Shown here piece by piece: positions 26,960 to 36,184 of a DNA stretch of 41,595 bases; the stretch's first letter is position 1; every line of letters begins with the position of its first letter. The translations under genes were made by a program, and so were the position numbers. The notes beneath the pieces were generated by a model. It ran no database searches, was not told the DNA's origin, and saw only the letters and a program-made list of their open reading frames with translations. The stretch is from the NCBI GenBank assembly GCA_026989265.1, contig JALSJP010000031.1:1-41595 (forward strand), written 5' to 3'. This DNA comes from Micavibrio sp. Lineage in GTDB: Bacteria > Pseudomonadota > Alphaproteobacteria > Micavibrionales > Micavibrionaceae.

Positions 26960-27859
26960 TCACCAACCGCGGTTAGCCATTAACATCGGCTCATCAATTT
27001 CACTAATTTCTGTGCCGCGCATAGCAACGCCGCCAAGCTCTTTTGACGCTTCAAGCACTATGGCAGGATCATCAAAATGCGCGGTAGCCTTAACAATAGC
27101 TTTTGCGAATTTATCAGGGTTATCAGACTTAAATATGCCAGAGCCAACAAACACGCTCTCTGCGCCAAGCTGCATACAAAGCGCAGCGTCCGCAGGGGTT
27201 GCTATTCCGCCAGCAGCAAAGTTAGGAACAGGAAGTTTGCCCTCTTTGCGGACAAGCTGTAACAGCTCAAACGGAGCGCCCATATCACGCGCCAAAGTCA
27301 TAAGCTCGGCTTCGTCAATATTGCAAACATGTTTAATCTCGGCATTTATGCGGCGCATATGACGCACAGCCTCAACAATATTGCCAGTGCCCGGCTCGCC
27401 CTTAGTGCGCATTAACGCTGCGCCTTCACCAATACGGCGGAGTGCCTCACCAAGATTTTTCGCCCCGCAAACAAACGGCACTTTATAATCATGCTTATTA
27501 ATATGATATTCTTCATCGGCAGGGGTTAAAACCTCGGACTCATCAATATAATCAACTCCGATAGATTCAAGTAGCTGCGCCTCGGCAAAGTGACCAATGC
27601 GGCATTTCGCCATAACAGGAATAGAGGATACAGCCATAATCTCTTCGATTAAATCAGGCGGGCTCATACGCGCTACGCCGCCGTCTTTGCGGATATCAGA
27701 TGGAACGCGCTCTAGCGCCATAACAGCAATCGCGCCTGCACCTTCGGCTATTTTAGCTTGTTCAGCGGTTACTACGTCCATGATAACGCCGCCCTTAAGC
27801 ATCTCTGCAAGACCAGTTTTAATATTGATAACGCCGCTTGATGATGAATTCTTGCCCAT
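26960..27859 (-). CDS. pdxS: Pyridoxal 5'-phosphate synthase subunit PdxS
   Basis: PdxS builds PLP from ribose 5-phosphate, glyceraldehyde 3-phosphate and ammonia. I chose the ATG at 27859 (299 residues), with GAGG upstream; 15 more residues are open before it. The sequence has [23 protein letters not shown] with the first catalytic Lys region, [40 protein letters not shown] and [13 protein letters not shown]. These are diagnostic. With pdxT it shows the organism uses the DXP-independent B6 route, which is unusual in Gram-negative proteobacteria at large but known in some alphaproteobacteria. Confidence 0.96.
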   Translation of the reverse strand: MGKNSSSSGVINIKTGLAEMLKGGVIMDVVTAEQAKIAEGAGAIAVMALERVPSDIRKDGGVARMSPPDLIEEIMAVSSIPVMAKCRIGHFAEAQLLESIGVDYIDESEVLTPADEEYHINKHDYKVPFVCGAKNLGEALRRIGEGAALMRTKGEPGTGNIVEAVRHMRRINAEIKHVCNIDEAELMTLARDMGAPFELLQLVRKEGKLPVPNFAAGGIATPADAALCMQLGAESVFVGSGIFKSDNPDKFAKAIVKATAHFDDPAIVLEASKELGGVAMRGTEISEIDEPMLMANRGW

Positions 27860-27926
27860 GTCTTTTATTCCTCGAATAAGTAATTTTCCTTGTAAAGATG
27901 ACATTTATACATATAAAACATTAACA

Positions 27927-29135
27927 ATGCAAAGGAAACTCGATGTAATTATAATAGGAGCAGGGGCGGCGGGCATGATGTGCGCGTGGCAAGCGGCAAT
28001 GCGCGGGCGCAGCGTGCTTATAATTGATCATATGCGAAAGATCGGTGAGAAAATCCGCATATCGGGCGGGGGGAAATGTAATTTCACTAATTTGCATTGC
28101 ACTGCTAATAATTTTATCTCGCAAAATCCGCATTTTTGTAAATCCGCATTAAAGCGTTTTACTGCGCGTGATTTTGTCCAAATGCTACGCGATCATGACA
28201 TTGAATATCACCAAAAACGCCATGATAGCAATGCGGATGAAAGCTCTAAAGGGCAGCTATTTTGCAATAAGAGCGCGTTAGATATAGTTGAGATGCTGCA
28301 ATTTAATATTGAAAATGCAGAAGGAAAATTCCAGCTTGGCACTAAAGTTCAAAATATCAAAAAAGACGGCGCGGAGTTTATCATTGCTACTGATAAGGGT
28401 GATTTTTCCTGCGAGAGCTTAGTAATAGCAAGCGGCGGTCTATCTATTCCTAAAATCGGGGCGAGTAATTTCGGATATGAAATTGCCAAGAAGTTCGGGC
28501 TTAATATTATTGCTCCGCGCGCTGGGCTTGTGCCGCTTACATTTGACGCGGAGTTATTGAGCCAAACTAAAGAGCTATCAGGTCTATCTGTTAATGCTAG
28601 CGTGTCATGCGCGGGCAAAACATTTCGCGAAGGATTGCTGTTTACTCATCGCGGATTGTCAGGGCCTTCTATCTTGCAAATTTCATCTTATTGGCATGAG
28701 GGTGAAGAAATATCGGTTAATCTTGCGCCTGATATTAATGTTTTTGAAGTGCTTAAAGATGCACGTAAAAACCAGCCAAAACAAATGCTACGCAGCATTT
28801 TATCTGGAATAGTGCCAAGCCGTATTGCAGCTATGATAGCGGGTTTTAGTAATAATGATACGCGCATAGCAGATTTATCTGACAAAAAATTACGATACGT
28901 TTCGGATTTAGTAAGTTCATGGAAAATAAAGCCAAAAGGAAGCGAAGGTTACAAGACCGCGGAAGTTACCCTTGGTGGAGTGGATACAAATGATATTTCC
29001 TCTAAAACATTAGAGGCAAAAAACACCGATGGGCTATATTTTATCGGTGAGGTTTTAGATGTTACAGGGCATTTAGGCGGGCATAATTTCCAATGGGCGT
29101 GGAGCTCTGGACATTGCGCTGGGCAAGTGGTTTAG
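27927..29135 (+). CDS. HI0933-type NAD(P)/FAD-dependent flavoprotein
   Basis: A 402-residue flavoprotein from the ATG at 27927 (MQRKLDVIIIGAGAAGMM). The frame is open another 330 bases upstream, but that part is antisense to pdxS and not family-like. It has the GAGAAG dinucleotide-binding motif near 10-15, GGGKCNFTN, a SGGLSIPKIGASNFGY segment and the C-terminal HLGGHNFQWAWSSG. This is the HI0933/YhiN family, whose physiological substrate is unknown. It diverges from pdxS with 67 bp between and overlaps the end of the SulP gene by 4 nt. Confidence 0.92.
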   Translation: MQRKLDVIIIGAGAAGMMCAWQAAMRGRSVLIIDHMRKIGEKIRISGGGKCNFTNLHCTANNFISQNPHFCKSALKRFTARDFVQMLRDHDIEYHQKRHDSNADESSKGQLFCNKSALDIVEMLQFNIENAEGKFQLGTKVQNIKKDGAEFIIATDKGDFSCESLVIASGGLSIPKIGASNFGYEIAKKFGLNIIAPRAGLVPLTFDAELLSQTKELSGLSVNASVSCAGKTFREGLLFTHRGLSGPSILQISSYWHEGEEISVNLAPDINVFEVLKDARKNQPKQMLRSILSGIVPSRIAAMIAGFSNNDTRIADLSDKKLRYVSDLVSSWKIKPKGSEGYKTAEVTLGGVDTNDISSKTLEAKNTDGLYFIGEVLDVTGHLGGHNFQWAWSSGHCAGQVV

Positions 29136-30745
29136 CTTTTGGTCTCCACTGTATCCGCGTAATCAACAATAACGCCGTAATGCGGGTCTTCGATCATATT
29201 AACCTCAATCATATCCTTGGCATTTTTAAGCAATAGCTGGCAATCAAGGCTTAAATGCACAAGATGCAGCTTCTTGCCTGCTTCTTTATATTTAGCAGCT
29301 AGCGCGTCAATGGCTTCTAGCGCGGAGTGATCCCAAACGCGGGCATTGCGGAAGTCTAATATAATGTCTTGCTCAATATCATTTTTGGGGTCAAACATAT
29401 CCTTAAACCCTGATATAGAGCCAAAGAATAAAGGGCCATGAAGCATGTAAACCTTATGCCCTTCTTTTTCAGAGCGACCCTCCACAATCCAAATATGCTT
29501 TGCGGATTTCCAAGCATATACAAGCGCAGATACGATAACGCCAATAATAACAGCGATAGCTAGATCATGCGCCACGGTAATGGCTGTTACCAAAATAATA
29601 ACAAACGCATCCTCACGCGGGATTTTCTTCATAATGCGAATAGATGCCCAAGCAAATGTCCCAATAACTACCATCATCATAAGACCAGTAAGCGCAGCCA
29701 AGGGAACCATCTCAATTAATGGTGAGGCAAATAGTATAAAGCTAAGCAGCACTAGAGCCGCTGTAATTCCTGATAGCCGCCCGCGCCCTCCTGATTTAAT
29801 ATTAATCATAGATTGCCCAATCATAGCGCAACCTCCCATTGCTCCAAAAAATCCACATGTAGTATTTGCAACGCCTTGCCCGATACATTCTTGCGAAGTG
29901 CGCCCGCGCGTTTCTGTGATCTCATCTATTAATGTAAGGGTTAGCAAGCTCTCGATAAGCCCAATAGCAGCCAAGGTAAAAGCAATAGGCAAAATAATTA
30001 TCAAAGTTTCAAATGTGAAGGGAACCATAGGAATATGAAAGCTTGGAAACCCGCCCGCAACGCTTGCGAGATCGCCAACTGTGCGCGTATCAAGGTCAAG
30101 CCCGATAACTAAAGCAGAGACAATGAAAATAGATGCAAGTGAGGCTGGAATAAGTTTCCCTAATTTAGGAATTCGAGGAAACAGCCATATAATCGCCATG
30201 GTTAGCAGCGTTAGCCCGACCATTAGATACATTTCAATGCCTTGCATCCAGCCACCATTAAACATTACGCCAATAGCGCTATGCCCGTCATGAGAGCTTG
30301 TAGTGTCTGCTGCTGCCATTGTTTTGAACTGCCCTAGCTGCGCCAAGAAAATAACAATAGCCAATCCATTTACAAAGCCAAGCATAACAGAATGCGGGAC
30401 TAGCCGTATAAATTTGCCCAAATGGAATATACCAGCAAATATTTGAATAGCGCCAGTTAAGACAACGGCGGCAAATAAATATTCCACGCCATAAAACATG
30501 ACAAGCCCAACCATAGCAACCGCCATAGCCCCCGTCGCGCCCGATATCATGCCGCTACGCCCGCCAATGATAGAGGTTATAAATCCAACTATGAATGCAG
30601 CATAAAGCCCTACTAATGGCTCAACCCCCGCAACGAATGCAAATGCTATAGCCTCAGGTACAAGAGCAAATGCAACGGTGATTCCTGATAAAATATCAGC
30701 TTTAGGGTTTTGAGTAAGCTCAAAACGTTTAATAATGCGGAGCAT
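29132..30745 (-). CDS. SulP-family anion transporter with STAS domain
   Basis: A 537-residue inner-membrane transporter with about 12-14 helices. The N-terminus has LSGITVAFALVPEAIAFAF and GLYAAFIVGFITSIIGGRSG, which are SulP signatures. NTTCGFFGAMGGCAMIGQS is the segment typical of the bacterial sulfate/bicarbonate group. The C-terminal STAS domain (about 415-530) contains DIILDFRNARVWDHSALEA. Substrate is sulfate, bicarbonate or another anion and cannot be set from sequence. It follows a 61-residue Cys-tailed gene by 26 nt on the same strand. Confidence 0.93.
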   Translation of the reverse strand: MLRIIKRFELTQNPKADILSGITVAFALVPEAIAFAFVAGVEPLVGLYAAFIVGFITSIIGGRSGMISGATGAMAVAMVGLVMFYGVEYLFAAVVLTGAIQIFAGIFHLGKFIRLVPHSVMLGFVNGLAIVIFLAQLGQFKTMAAADTTSSHDGHSAIGVMFNGGWMQGIEMYLMVGLTLLTMAIIWLFPRIPKLGKLIPASLASIFIVSALVIGLDLDTRTVGDLASVAGGFPSFHIPMVPFTFETLIIILPIAFTLAAIGLIESLLTLTLIDEITETRGRTSQECIGQGVANTTCGFFGAMGGCAMIGQSMINIKSGGRGRLSGITAALVLLSFILFASPLIEMVPLAALTGLMMMVVIGTFAWASIRIMKKIPREDAFVIILVTAITVAHDLAIAVIIGVIVSALVYAWKSAKHIWIVEGRSEKEGHKVYMLHGPLFFGSISGFKDMFDPKNDIEQDIILDFRNARVWDHSALEAIDALAAKYKEAGKKLHLVHLSLDCQLLLKNAKDMIEVNMIEDPHYGVIVDYADTVETKS

Positions 30746-30771
30746 CGCTTGTTCTTTCTATTATTAAATAT

Positions 30772-30957
30772 TTAGCAACAGCCACAGCCGCCGCCCGTTG
30801 GGCTAGTGTGATCCGCGTCACATTCATCATCATTATCTATTTCATCACTATCTATTTCATCATAACTATGCTCGTGACCATGCGCATTAACTACAATGCT
30901 AGCGGGCATAGTAGTTGACATAGACAGGCGGCGTTTTATATCGTCAAAATTACTCAT
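30772..30957 (-). CDS. Small acidic protein with Cys-rich tail
   Basis: A 61-residue protein of no family known to me. It has a basic N-terminus (MSNFDDIKRRLSM), a HGHEH motif in the middle, a run of Asp/Glu (DEIDSDEIDNDDECDAD), and ends in PTGGGCGCC. The His cluster, acidic stretch and terminal Cys residues suggest metal binding; a peptide-precursor role is another option. It lies 12 nt after mltG and 26 nt before the SulP gene on the same strand, so it belongs to the acpP-fabF-mltG transcript or a shared unit. Confidence 0.62.
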   Translation of the reverse strand: MSNFDDIKRRLSMSTTMPASIVVNAHGHEHSYDEIDSDEIDNDDECDADHTSPTGGGCGCC

Positions 30958-30969
30958 TTTCCAGCTCCA

Positions 30970-31977
30970 TTACTTGCTATCTCTAATTTTTCGCCATTTT
31001 GCAGCAGCATTATTATGCTCTCTCAAAGTTTTAGAAAAGGCATGTCCCCCGCTCCCATCTGCTACAAAATAGATATATTTATGCTCTTCAGGGTTAAGCG
31101 CAGCTTTTATCGAGGCATAACCAGCATTAGCAATCGGAGCAGGCGGAAGCCCCGCATATATATAAGTATTATACGGAGAATCAAACTTTAAGTCTTTTCT
31201 AAGCAAGCGCCGACCAAGAGGACCTTTTCCGTTATTCTCATGCTTGCCCAGAGTTATAGCATAAATAACAGTTGGATCAGTTTGGAGCGGCATGCCCTTG
31301 CGAAGGCGGTTAATAAATACGCCAGCGACGCGCGCCCTCTCATCAGGGTGGGCAGTTTCTTTTTCAATGATCGAGGCAAGGATAATGGCTTCTTGTTTTG
31401 TTTTAATGGGCAAATCAGGAGAGCGAGACTCCCACAGCTCATTAATAGCATTATCCATAGCAATTTCCATGCGGCGGATAATATCGGCGATATTCTCACC
31501 CTTGGAATAGCTGTAAGTTTCAGGAAGAAGAGAGCCTTCTTTAGGTGTTTCAATATCTGATTGCTTTAAATGCTCAATTTCGGAAAGCAATTTAACAATT
31601 TGGTAACTCGTAAGACCTTCACGAATTGTGATATTGCGCTGAATAGTTTTCCCGCTTTCCAGTAAATCAAGTATTTGCTTCATAGATATGTGGGGCGGTA
31701 TTTCATATTCACCAGCTTTTATCTTGCTTGCCTGCCCCGTGATTCTGCCCGCATAAGAAAAAACCATCGGATATTCAATTATATTCTCATAGCTTAATGT
31801 ATCCGCAACCCCGCCGATATTTGCGCCGCGAGGGATAGTAATAATAACGGCTTTGGCTTGCGCGCTTGGTTTATTGAATTGCTGATATGCCCACCAGCTA
31901 CCGCCAGCAACCCCTATAGTTACAAGGGTTAAGCAAAGCACAAATCCGCCAAGCAATATTTTAAAGAACAATCCCAT
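30970..31977 (-). CDS. mltG: Endolytic murein transglycosylase MltG
   Basis: MltG cuts nascent glycan strands at the inner membrane and limits their length. The 335-residue protein has one N-terminal membrane helix (about 7-28). A LysM-like region (VIITIPRGANIGGVADTL) follows, then the YceG catalytic domain with SIIEKETAHPDER, catalytic Glu near 205, FINRLRKGMPLQTDPTVIYA and YNTYIYAGLPPAPIANAG. Length is normal. Its ATG overlaps the fabF stop by one base (TAATG), a coupled arrangement common in alphaproteobacteria. Confidence 0.95.
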   Translation of the reverse strand: MGLFFKILLGGFVLCLTLVTIGVAGGSWWAYQQFNKPSAQAKAVIITIPRGANIGGVADTLSYENIIEYPMVFSYAGRITGQASKIKAGEYEIPPHISMKQILDLLESGKTIQRNITIREGLTSYQIVKLLSEIEHLKQSDIETPKEGSLLPETYSYSKGENIADIIRRMEIAMDNAINELWESRSPDLPIKTKQEAIILASIIEKETAHPDERARVAGVFINRLRKGMPLQTDPTVIYAITLGKHENNGKGPLGRRLLRKDLKFDSPYNTYIYAGLPPAPIANAGYASIKAALNPEEHKYIYFVADGSGGHAFSKTLREHNNAAAKWRKIRDSK

Positions 31978-33248
31978 TAGACCGAGCGCATGATAAGTGA
32001 GGCATTAGTGCCGCCAAAGCCAAATGAATTGGATAATATGGTATTTACCTTTTTCTCTTTTGCAACCTTTGGCACAAGGTCAATCCCTTGGCAATCATCA
32101 GAAGGATTCTCAAGATTAAGAGTAGGAGGTAAAGTGCCGCTTTGCATTGCTTTAACGCTGTATATTGCCTCAACCGCTCCCGCCGCGCCAAGTAAATGCC
32201 CAATCGCAGATTTTGTTGAGGACATGGAAACATTATCCAAGCTATTAGCAAACATGCGTTTTACCGCGCCAAATTCAATGCCATCGCCCATTGGCGTAGA
32301 TGTTCCATGAGCATTTATATAATCAATATCTTCAGGATTGAGTTTTGCGCGTTTAAGCGCTGCTTCCATGGCTCTATAGCCGCCATTACCATCGGGTGCG
32401 GGTGAGGTTATATGATGAGCATCACCAGAAAGACCATAGCCTATAATCTCGCCATATATTTTTGCGCCGCGTTTCTTTGCATGTTCATATTCTTCCAGCA
32501 CAACGATTCCCGCGCCCTCGCCAATTACAAAGCCATCACGGTCACGATCCCATGGGCGTGATGCTTCGCTTGGGCGATCATTATAGCCAGTAGTTAGCGC
32601 TCTTGCCGCTGCAAATCCAGCTACGCCAAGGCGGCATACTGCGCCTTCTGCCCCGCCTGCTATCATAACATCTGCATCATCAAGAGCGATTAGACGCGCC
32701 GCATCGCCAATAGCGTGCGTTCCAGTAGCGCAAGCGGTAACAACCGAATGGTTAGGTCCACGAAAGCCATATTTAATAGACACATGCCCAGATGTTAAAT
32801 TAATAAGGGCAGCAGGTACAAAAAATGGTGAAACGCGCCTTGGCCCTCGCTCATTTAATATAGTTGATGTCTTGTGAATTTCATCCAGCCCGCCAATGCC
32901 AGAGCCTATTAATACGCCAGTGCGATTTAAGCTTTCCTCATCGGTTGGCTTCCAGCCGGAATCTTCGATGGCTTCCGCTGTGGCAGCAATTCCATAGGTT
33001 ATAAATATATCGACCTTGCGTTGTTCTTTTGGGTGCAAATAAACATCAGCGTTAAACTCGCCATTTTGCGGGTTTTCATCGCTTGTCTTTGGGATAATTC
33101 CTGCAATTTGCGAGGTAATATCGGATACGTCAAAATGCTCAATCTTTTTGATACCGCTTTTAGAATTAGTGATAGCATTCCAATTATACTCAACCCCGTT
33201 TCCAAGGGGAGTAACCATGCCCATGCCAGTAATAACAACGCGTCTCAT
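31977..33248 (-). CDS. fabF: 3-oxoacyl-ACP synthase II
   Basis: FabF elongates acyl-ACP in fatty acid synthesis. The 423-residue protein begins MRRVVITGMGMVTPLG and has the catalytic Cys173 in VVTACATGTHAIGDAARL. The two active-site His are in INAHGTSTPMGD and SAIGHLLGAAG. The end NSFGFGGTNASLIM is diagnostic. It follows acpP by 89 nt and overlaps mltG by one base. Confidence 0.97.
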   Translation of the reverse strand: MRRVVITGMGMVTPLGNGVEYNWNAITNSKSGIKKIEHFDVSDITSQIAGIIPKTSDENPQNGEFNADVYLHPKEQRKVDIFITYGIAATAEAIEDSGWKPTDEESLNRTGVLIGSGIGGLDEIHKTSTILNERGPRRVSPFFVPAALINLTSGHVSIKYGFRGPNHSVVTACATGTHAIGDAARLIALDDADVMIAGGAEGAVCRLGVAGFAAARALTTGYNDRPSEASRPWDRDRDGFVIGEGAGIVVLEEYEHAKKRGAKIYGEIIGYGLSGDAHHITSPAPDGNGGYRAMEAALKRAKLNPEDIDYINAHGTSTPMGDGIEFGAVKRMFANSLDNVSMSSTKSAIGHLLGAAGAVEAIYSVKAMQSGTLPPTLNLENPSDDCQGIDLVPKVAKEKKVNTILSNSFGFGGTNASLIMRSV

Positions 33249-33337
33249 TTTTTTATCCTAAATTTATAATAATTATTGGTTTAAAAAGCATCACAGCCCG
33301 ACAAGCGGGCTGAAATATTTATCTATAGTAATTCTTC

Positions 33338-33571
33338 TTAAGAATTTGACTCAATGAATTTAACAGCATCACCAACAGTTTGGATGTCTTTTGCTGCATC
33401 ATCAGGAATATCAACACCGAATTCCTCTTCAAATGCCATAACCAGCTCAACTGTATCTAGTGAGTCTGCGCCAAGGTCATCAATAAAACCTGCGGCTTCT
33501 ACAACTTTATCATCTTCAACACCTAAATGCTCAATGACAATCTTTTTTACGCGATCTGCAATATCACTCAT
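33338..33571 (-). CDS. acpP: Acyl carrier protein
   Basis: AcpP carries acyl chains on a phosphopantetheine arm. The 77-residue acidic protein has the attachment Ser in [36 protein letters not shown] at the start and [19 protein letters not shown] at the end are typical. It heads the acpP-fabF-mltG unit. The 200 bp upstream (33572-33771) separate it from the divergent Dot/Icm cluster and should hold both promoters; I see no gene there. Confidence 0.98.
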   Translation of the reverse strand: MSDIADRVKKIVIEHLGVEDDKVVEAAGFIDDLGADSLDTVELVMAFEEEFGVDIPDDAAKDIQTVGDAVKFIESNS

Positions 33572-33771
33572 TTTTAATTCCTTACTTTTTTAAAACTTAA
33601 TTCATAAATTATACAAAACGAAAAAACATACTACCCGTCATAACGTCCATGTGCAACGCTTTAACATAGTGGAAAATAAATATAAAGTAGTTTTTTAACT
33701 ATTGTACTTATATATTATTACAGCTATCTTTCAAATTCATAATGTTAATACATATATAAGGCTGATTTCAC

Positions 33772-34644
33772 ATGGTACAAAAAACTTTTATAAAAAGCGC
33801 ATTCTTGACCTTTACAGGGGTTTTGTGCCTTGCATCTGCGCCGCAATCATTCGCGCAGGAAAATACAATACTTCCGAAATTGCCTGCCCCTATTCAAAAT
33901 CTTGTGAATGAAGGTGCTCAAGTGAGGTTTTTAGGTAAAGATCATGGGGTTGAGGGCTGGATAGCTATTAAAAATGGGCAAGAGCAATATTTCTATGTTC
34001 TTCCAAATGATGGCGGCTTTATATCTGGCATTCTTTTTGATGCACAGGGCAAGACCGTGACAATCAATCAAGTAAACCGCCTGCGCAAGCAAAGTGGCGG
34101 AGAATTGCTTGATATGCTTGCTGCGGATAGACCGCAAAGCAAAATTAGCGATGTTACAAAAACAGATAAATATGAGTTTAAAACACCGTCAGAGCAGCTA
34201 TATTGGGATATTGAAAATAGTAACTGGATTCCAATGGGGCAAGCTGGCGCGCCCATGCTATATAGCTTTATTGATCCGCAATGCCCACATTGCCACAAAA
34301 TGATGGAGGATTTAAGAGCGCCTATAAAAGCTGGTCAAATCCAAGTAAGGCTAATTCCGATCGGCTTAAAGGAAGAAACCCGCGCGCAAGCTGCATTTTT
34401 ACTGGCAACCCCCGCGCCTGAGCAAGTATGGTGGAAACATATGGACGGCGATATGGATGCCCTGCCAGCAAAACGCGAGCTTAATCAGCAGGGAGTTCAA
34501 AGGAATTTATCTATAATGCAATCATGGAAATTAGACGCTACGCCATTTGTAATTTATCGTGGTAAGGATAAAAAAGTTAAGATGATTCGCGGCAAGCCTA
34601 AGGATATAGATGCACTTATAAGTGATCTTGGTGTTAGGAATTAG
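33772..34644 (+). CDS. DsbC/DsbG-like thiol:disulfide enzyme of the Dot/Icm cluster
   Basis: A 290-residue periplasmic protein with signal peptide (cleavage near SFA-QE, residue 28). An N-terminal region (about 36-120) resembles the DsbC/DsbG dimerisation part: IQNLVNEGAQVRFLGKD and ISGILFDAQG. A thioredoxin-fold domain carries the active site DPQCPHCHKM (CPHC at 171-174) and the cis-Pro in DATPFVIYRG. Such enzymes form or isomerise disulfides in exported proteins. It is the first gene of the plus-strand cluster, 133 nt before dotD. IncI-type transfer loci also carry a thioredoxin-like gene (TrbB), so service to the secretion apparatus is likely. Confidence 0.82.
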   Translation: MVQKTFIKSAFLTFTGVLCLASAPQSFAQENTILPKLPAPIQNLVNEGAQVRFLGKDHGVEGWIAIKNGQEQYFYVLPNDGGFISGILFDAQGKTVTINQVNRLRKQSGGELLDMLAADRPQSKISDVTKTDKYEFKTPSEQLYWDIENSNWIPMGQAGAPMLYSFIDPQCPHCHKMMEDLRAPIKAGQIQVRLIPIGLKEETRAQAAFLLATPAPEQVWWKHMDGDMDALPAKRELNQQGVQRNLSIMQSWKLDATPFVIYRGKDKKVKMIRGKPKDIDALISDLGVRN

Positions 34645-34777
34645 TGCGCTCAAAACAAAAATAAATAAAACTTGTATTATTCTGGATAACTAAATAGTTG
34701 CCATTGATTCATGTTATTATTTTGTTTAGTATTTTTAATAAGCTTAAGCTGTCTTTAGTATTAGGGTTTTCAAAAAT

Positions 34778-35305
34778 ATGTCTCGTAATTTTCTTATTCT
34801 ACCATTATTGTTGGGTCTTGCATTTACTTCTAGTTGCTCGGCCTTGGATTCTAAGCGTGGTGGCTCTTCTAAGTTTAGTGGAGGTAGCCCGCAAATTGTA
34901 GCGTCTCCTGATACTGTCTCTGTTATGCTGGCAGAGTCTGCTGATCGTGCGTCTTTGGCGTTAGAGGAGCTTGCTGCTGTTGAAAAAACTAGAGCGCCTG
35001 CTGCTAATATGTCGCCAGTATCTGATGTTCCTGTGGAGTTGCGCCGTGCAATTACAGTCAATTGGGTTGGTCCTATTGAGCCGATAGCCAAGACTTTGGC
35101 TGATAGGTCAGGTTATAGTTTCTTGGTTCTTGGTAATCAACCAGTCATCCCTGTTGTTGTGTCTATTGATGCGGAGAATACCCGTGTTATAGATGTGCTT
35201 CGCGATATTGGTTTGCAGCTTGGTATGCGTGGGGATGTTAAAGTAGATGCGAGCTCGGATTCGGTTGAGCTTCATTATACGCCAAATGCAGGGCTTGGCG
35301 GTTAA
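34778..35305 (+). CDS. dotD: Dot/Icm outer-membrane lipoprotein DotD
   Basis: DotD is a lipoprotein of the Dot/Icm core complex that helps to place the DotH secretin-like subunit in the outer membrane. The 175-residue protein has a lipoprotein signal with lipobox TSSC near residue 20. The C-terminal domain, about 90-170, includes RAITVNWVGPIEPIAKTLAD, GYSFLVLGNQPVIPVVVSID and VIDVLRDIGLQLG. This is the secretin N-domain-like fold known for DotD. dotC follows by 15 nt. Confidence 0.87.
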   Translation: MSRNFLILPLLLGLAFTSSCSALDSKRGGSSKFSGGSPQIVASPDTVSVMLAESADRASLALEELAAVEKTRAPAANMSPVSDVPVELRRAITVNWVGPIEPIAKTLADRSGYSFLVLGNQPVIPVVVSIDAENTRVIDVLRDIGLQLGMRGDVKVDASSDSVELHYTPNAGLGG

Positions 35306-35320
35306 GAGGGATTTTTGAAT

Positions 35321-36184
35321 ATGCGTTTTCTTTTAACAACTAGCATTTGCGCGATAATCGGGGCTTCTGGTTTTTTAATGCATGCGGGCGCAGCTTTTGC
35401 GGTTTTGCCTACGGATAATGAAACGCCGCTAAGCACTTCAGGTGAAGAGCCTGTAGATATTAAAAATCTGACTTCGTATGAGGCCGTTAATGAAGCAGTA
35501 AAAAAGAGCGAGCTTCCTTTTGATATAAGAGCCGAGGCAATAAAAGAGGCGGCGATATCTTTTGGCGCACGCGGAGGTCTTGCAAAGCGCACATTTAAAA
35601 TAAGGGAAGAGCTTAATATACGTTCCCGTTATTTAAATAAAATATTTGATTTTAGTCAACTTCTTATAGCTGCGCCATCTGGGTTATTGATTGAACCTCC
35701 TATAGTTACCGAATCTATGGGCTCTATGCTTATTGAACTTGATGGGCAAACGGCGGCTGTATCTGATAAAATTTATAATATAATACGCAATGCCCGCATA
35801 ACCTCTGCGCCAAGAACATGGCATGTCTATCTTGAGCGTGAATGGGGTGAGGTGACCCCGCCCCCCGATATATTAGTGCCTCAAAATGATGAAGAGCGCG
35901 CAGTTTGGGTGAAAAACATCAAAAAAGGCTGGAAGTTTGGGTATGAGCAGGCTAATGAAATTTTTAGAGAAGATCTGACTCGCCTTGAATCTGATTTTAC
36001 AGGAATGGTTAGGTATCGTATGTTGCTAGCACAAGGTATGATTTCTCCTCCTTATGCACTGCAAGTTGATCGCGGCATTACTGGTGGCGGTGATGAAATG
36101 CGCATTGGTGATAGAGCCGTTCAATTGACGGGCGTGCCCGAGCTTATGACTGGAGCCGATCAATGGAAGCCCGCAAGCCGGTAA
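35321..36184 (+). CDS. dotC: Dot/Icm component DotC
   Basis: DotC works with DotD in the outer-membrane part of the Dot/Icm channel. I chose the ATG at 35321 (287 residues, MRFLLTTSICAIIGASG) with AAGAGGG upstream. The signal peptide ends near AFA. There is no Cys at the expected lipobox position, so this DotC may be soluble rather than lipidated, unlike the Legionella protein. Family segments are LNIRSRYLNKIFDFSQLLI, VLPPVITE-type LLIEPPIVTES, RTWHVYLEREW, and WKFGYEQANEIFREDLTRLE. It overlaps the next gene by 22 nt. Confidence 0.9.
   Translation: MRFLLTTSICAIIGASGFLMHAGAAFAVLPTDNETPLSTSGEEPVDIKNLTSYEAVNEAVKKSELPFDIRAEAIKEAAISFGARGGLAKRTFKIREELNIRSRYLNKIFDFSQLLIAAPSGLLIEPPIVTESMGSMLIELDGQTAAVSDKIYNIIRNARITSAPRTWHVYLEREWGEVTPPPDILVPQNDEERAVWVKNIKKGWKFGYEQANEIFREDLTRLESDFTGMVRYRMLLAQGMISPPYALQVDRGITGGGDEMRIGDRAVQLTGVPELMTGADQWKPASR

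Noticed and set aside
27597-27926. Long N-terminal extension of the HI0933-type flavoprotein
   Set aside because: The open frame upstream of 27927 is antisense to pdxS, and the family N-terminus with GAGAAG starts just after the ATG at 27927.
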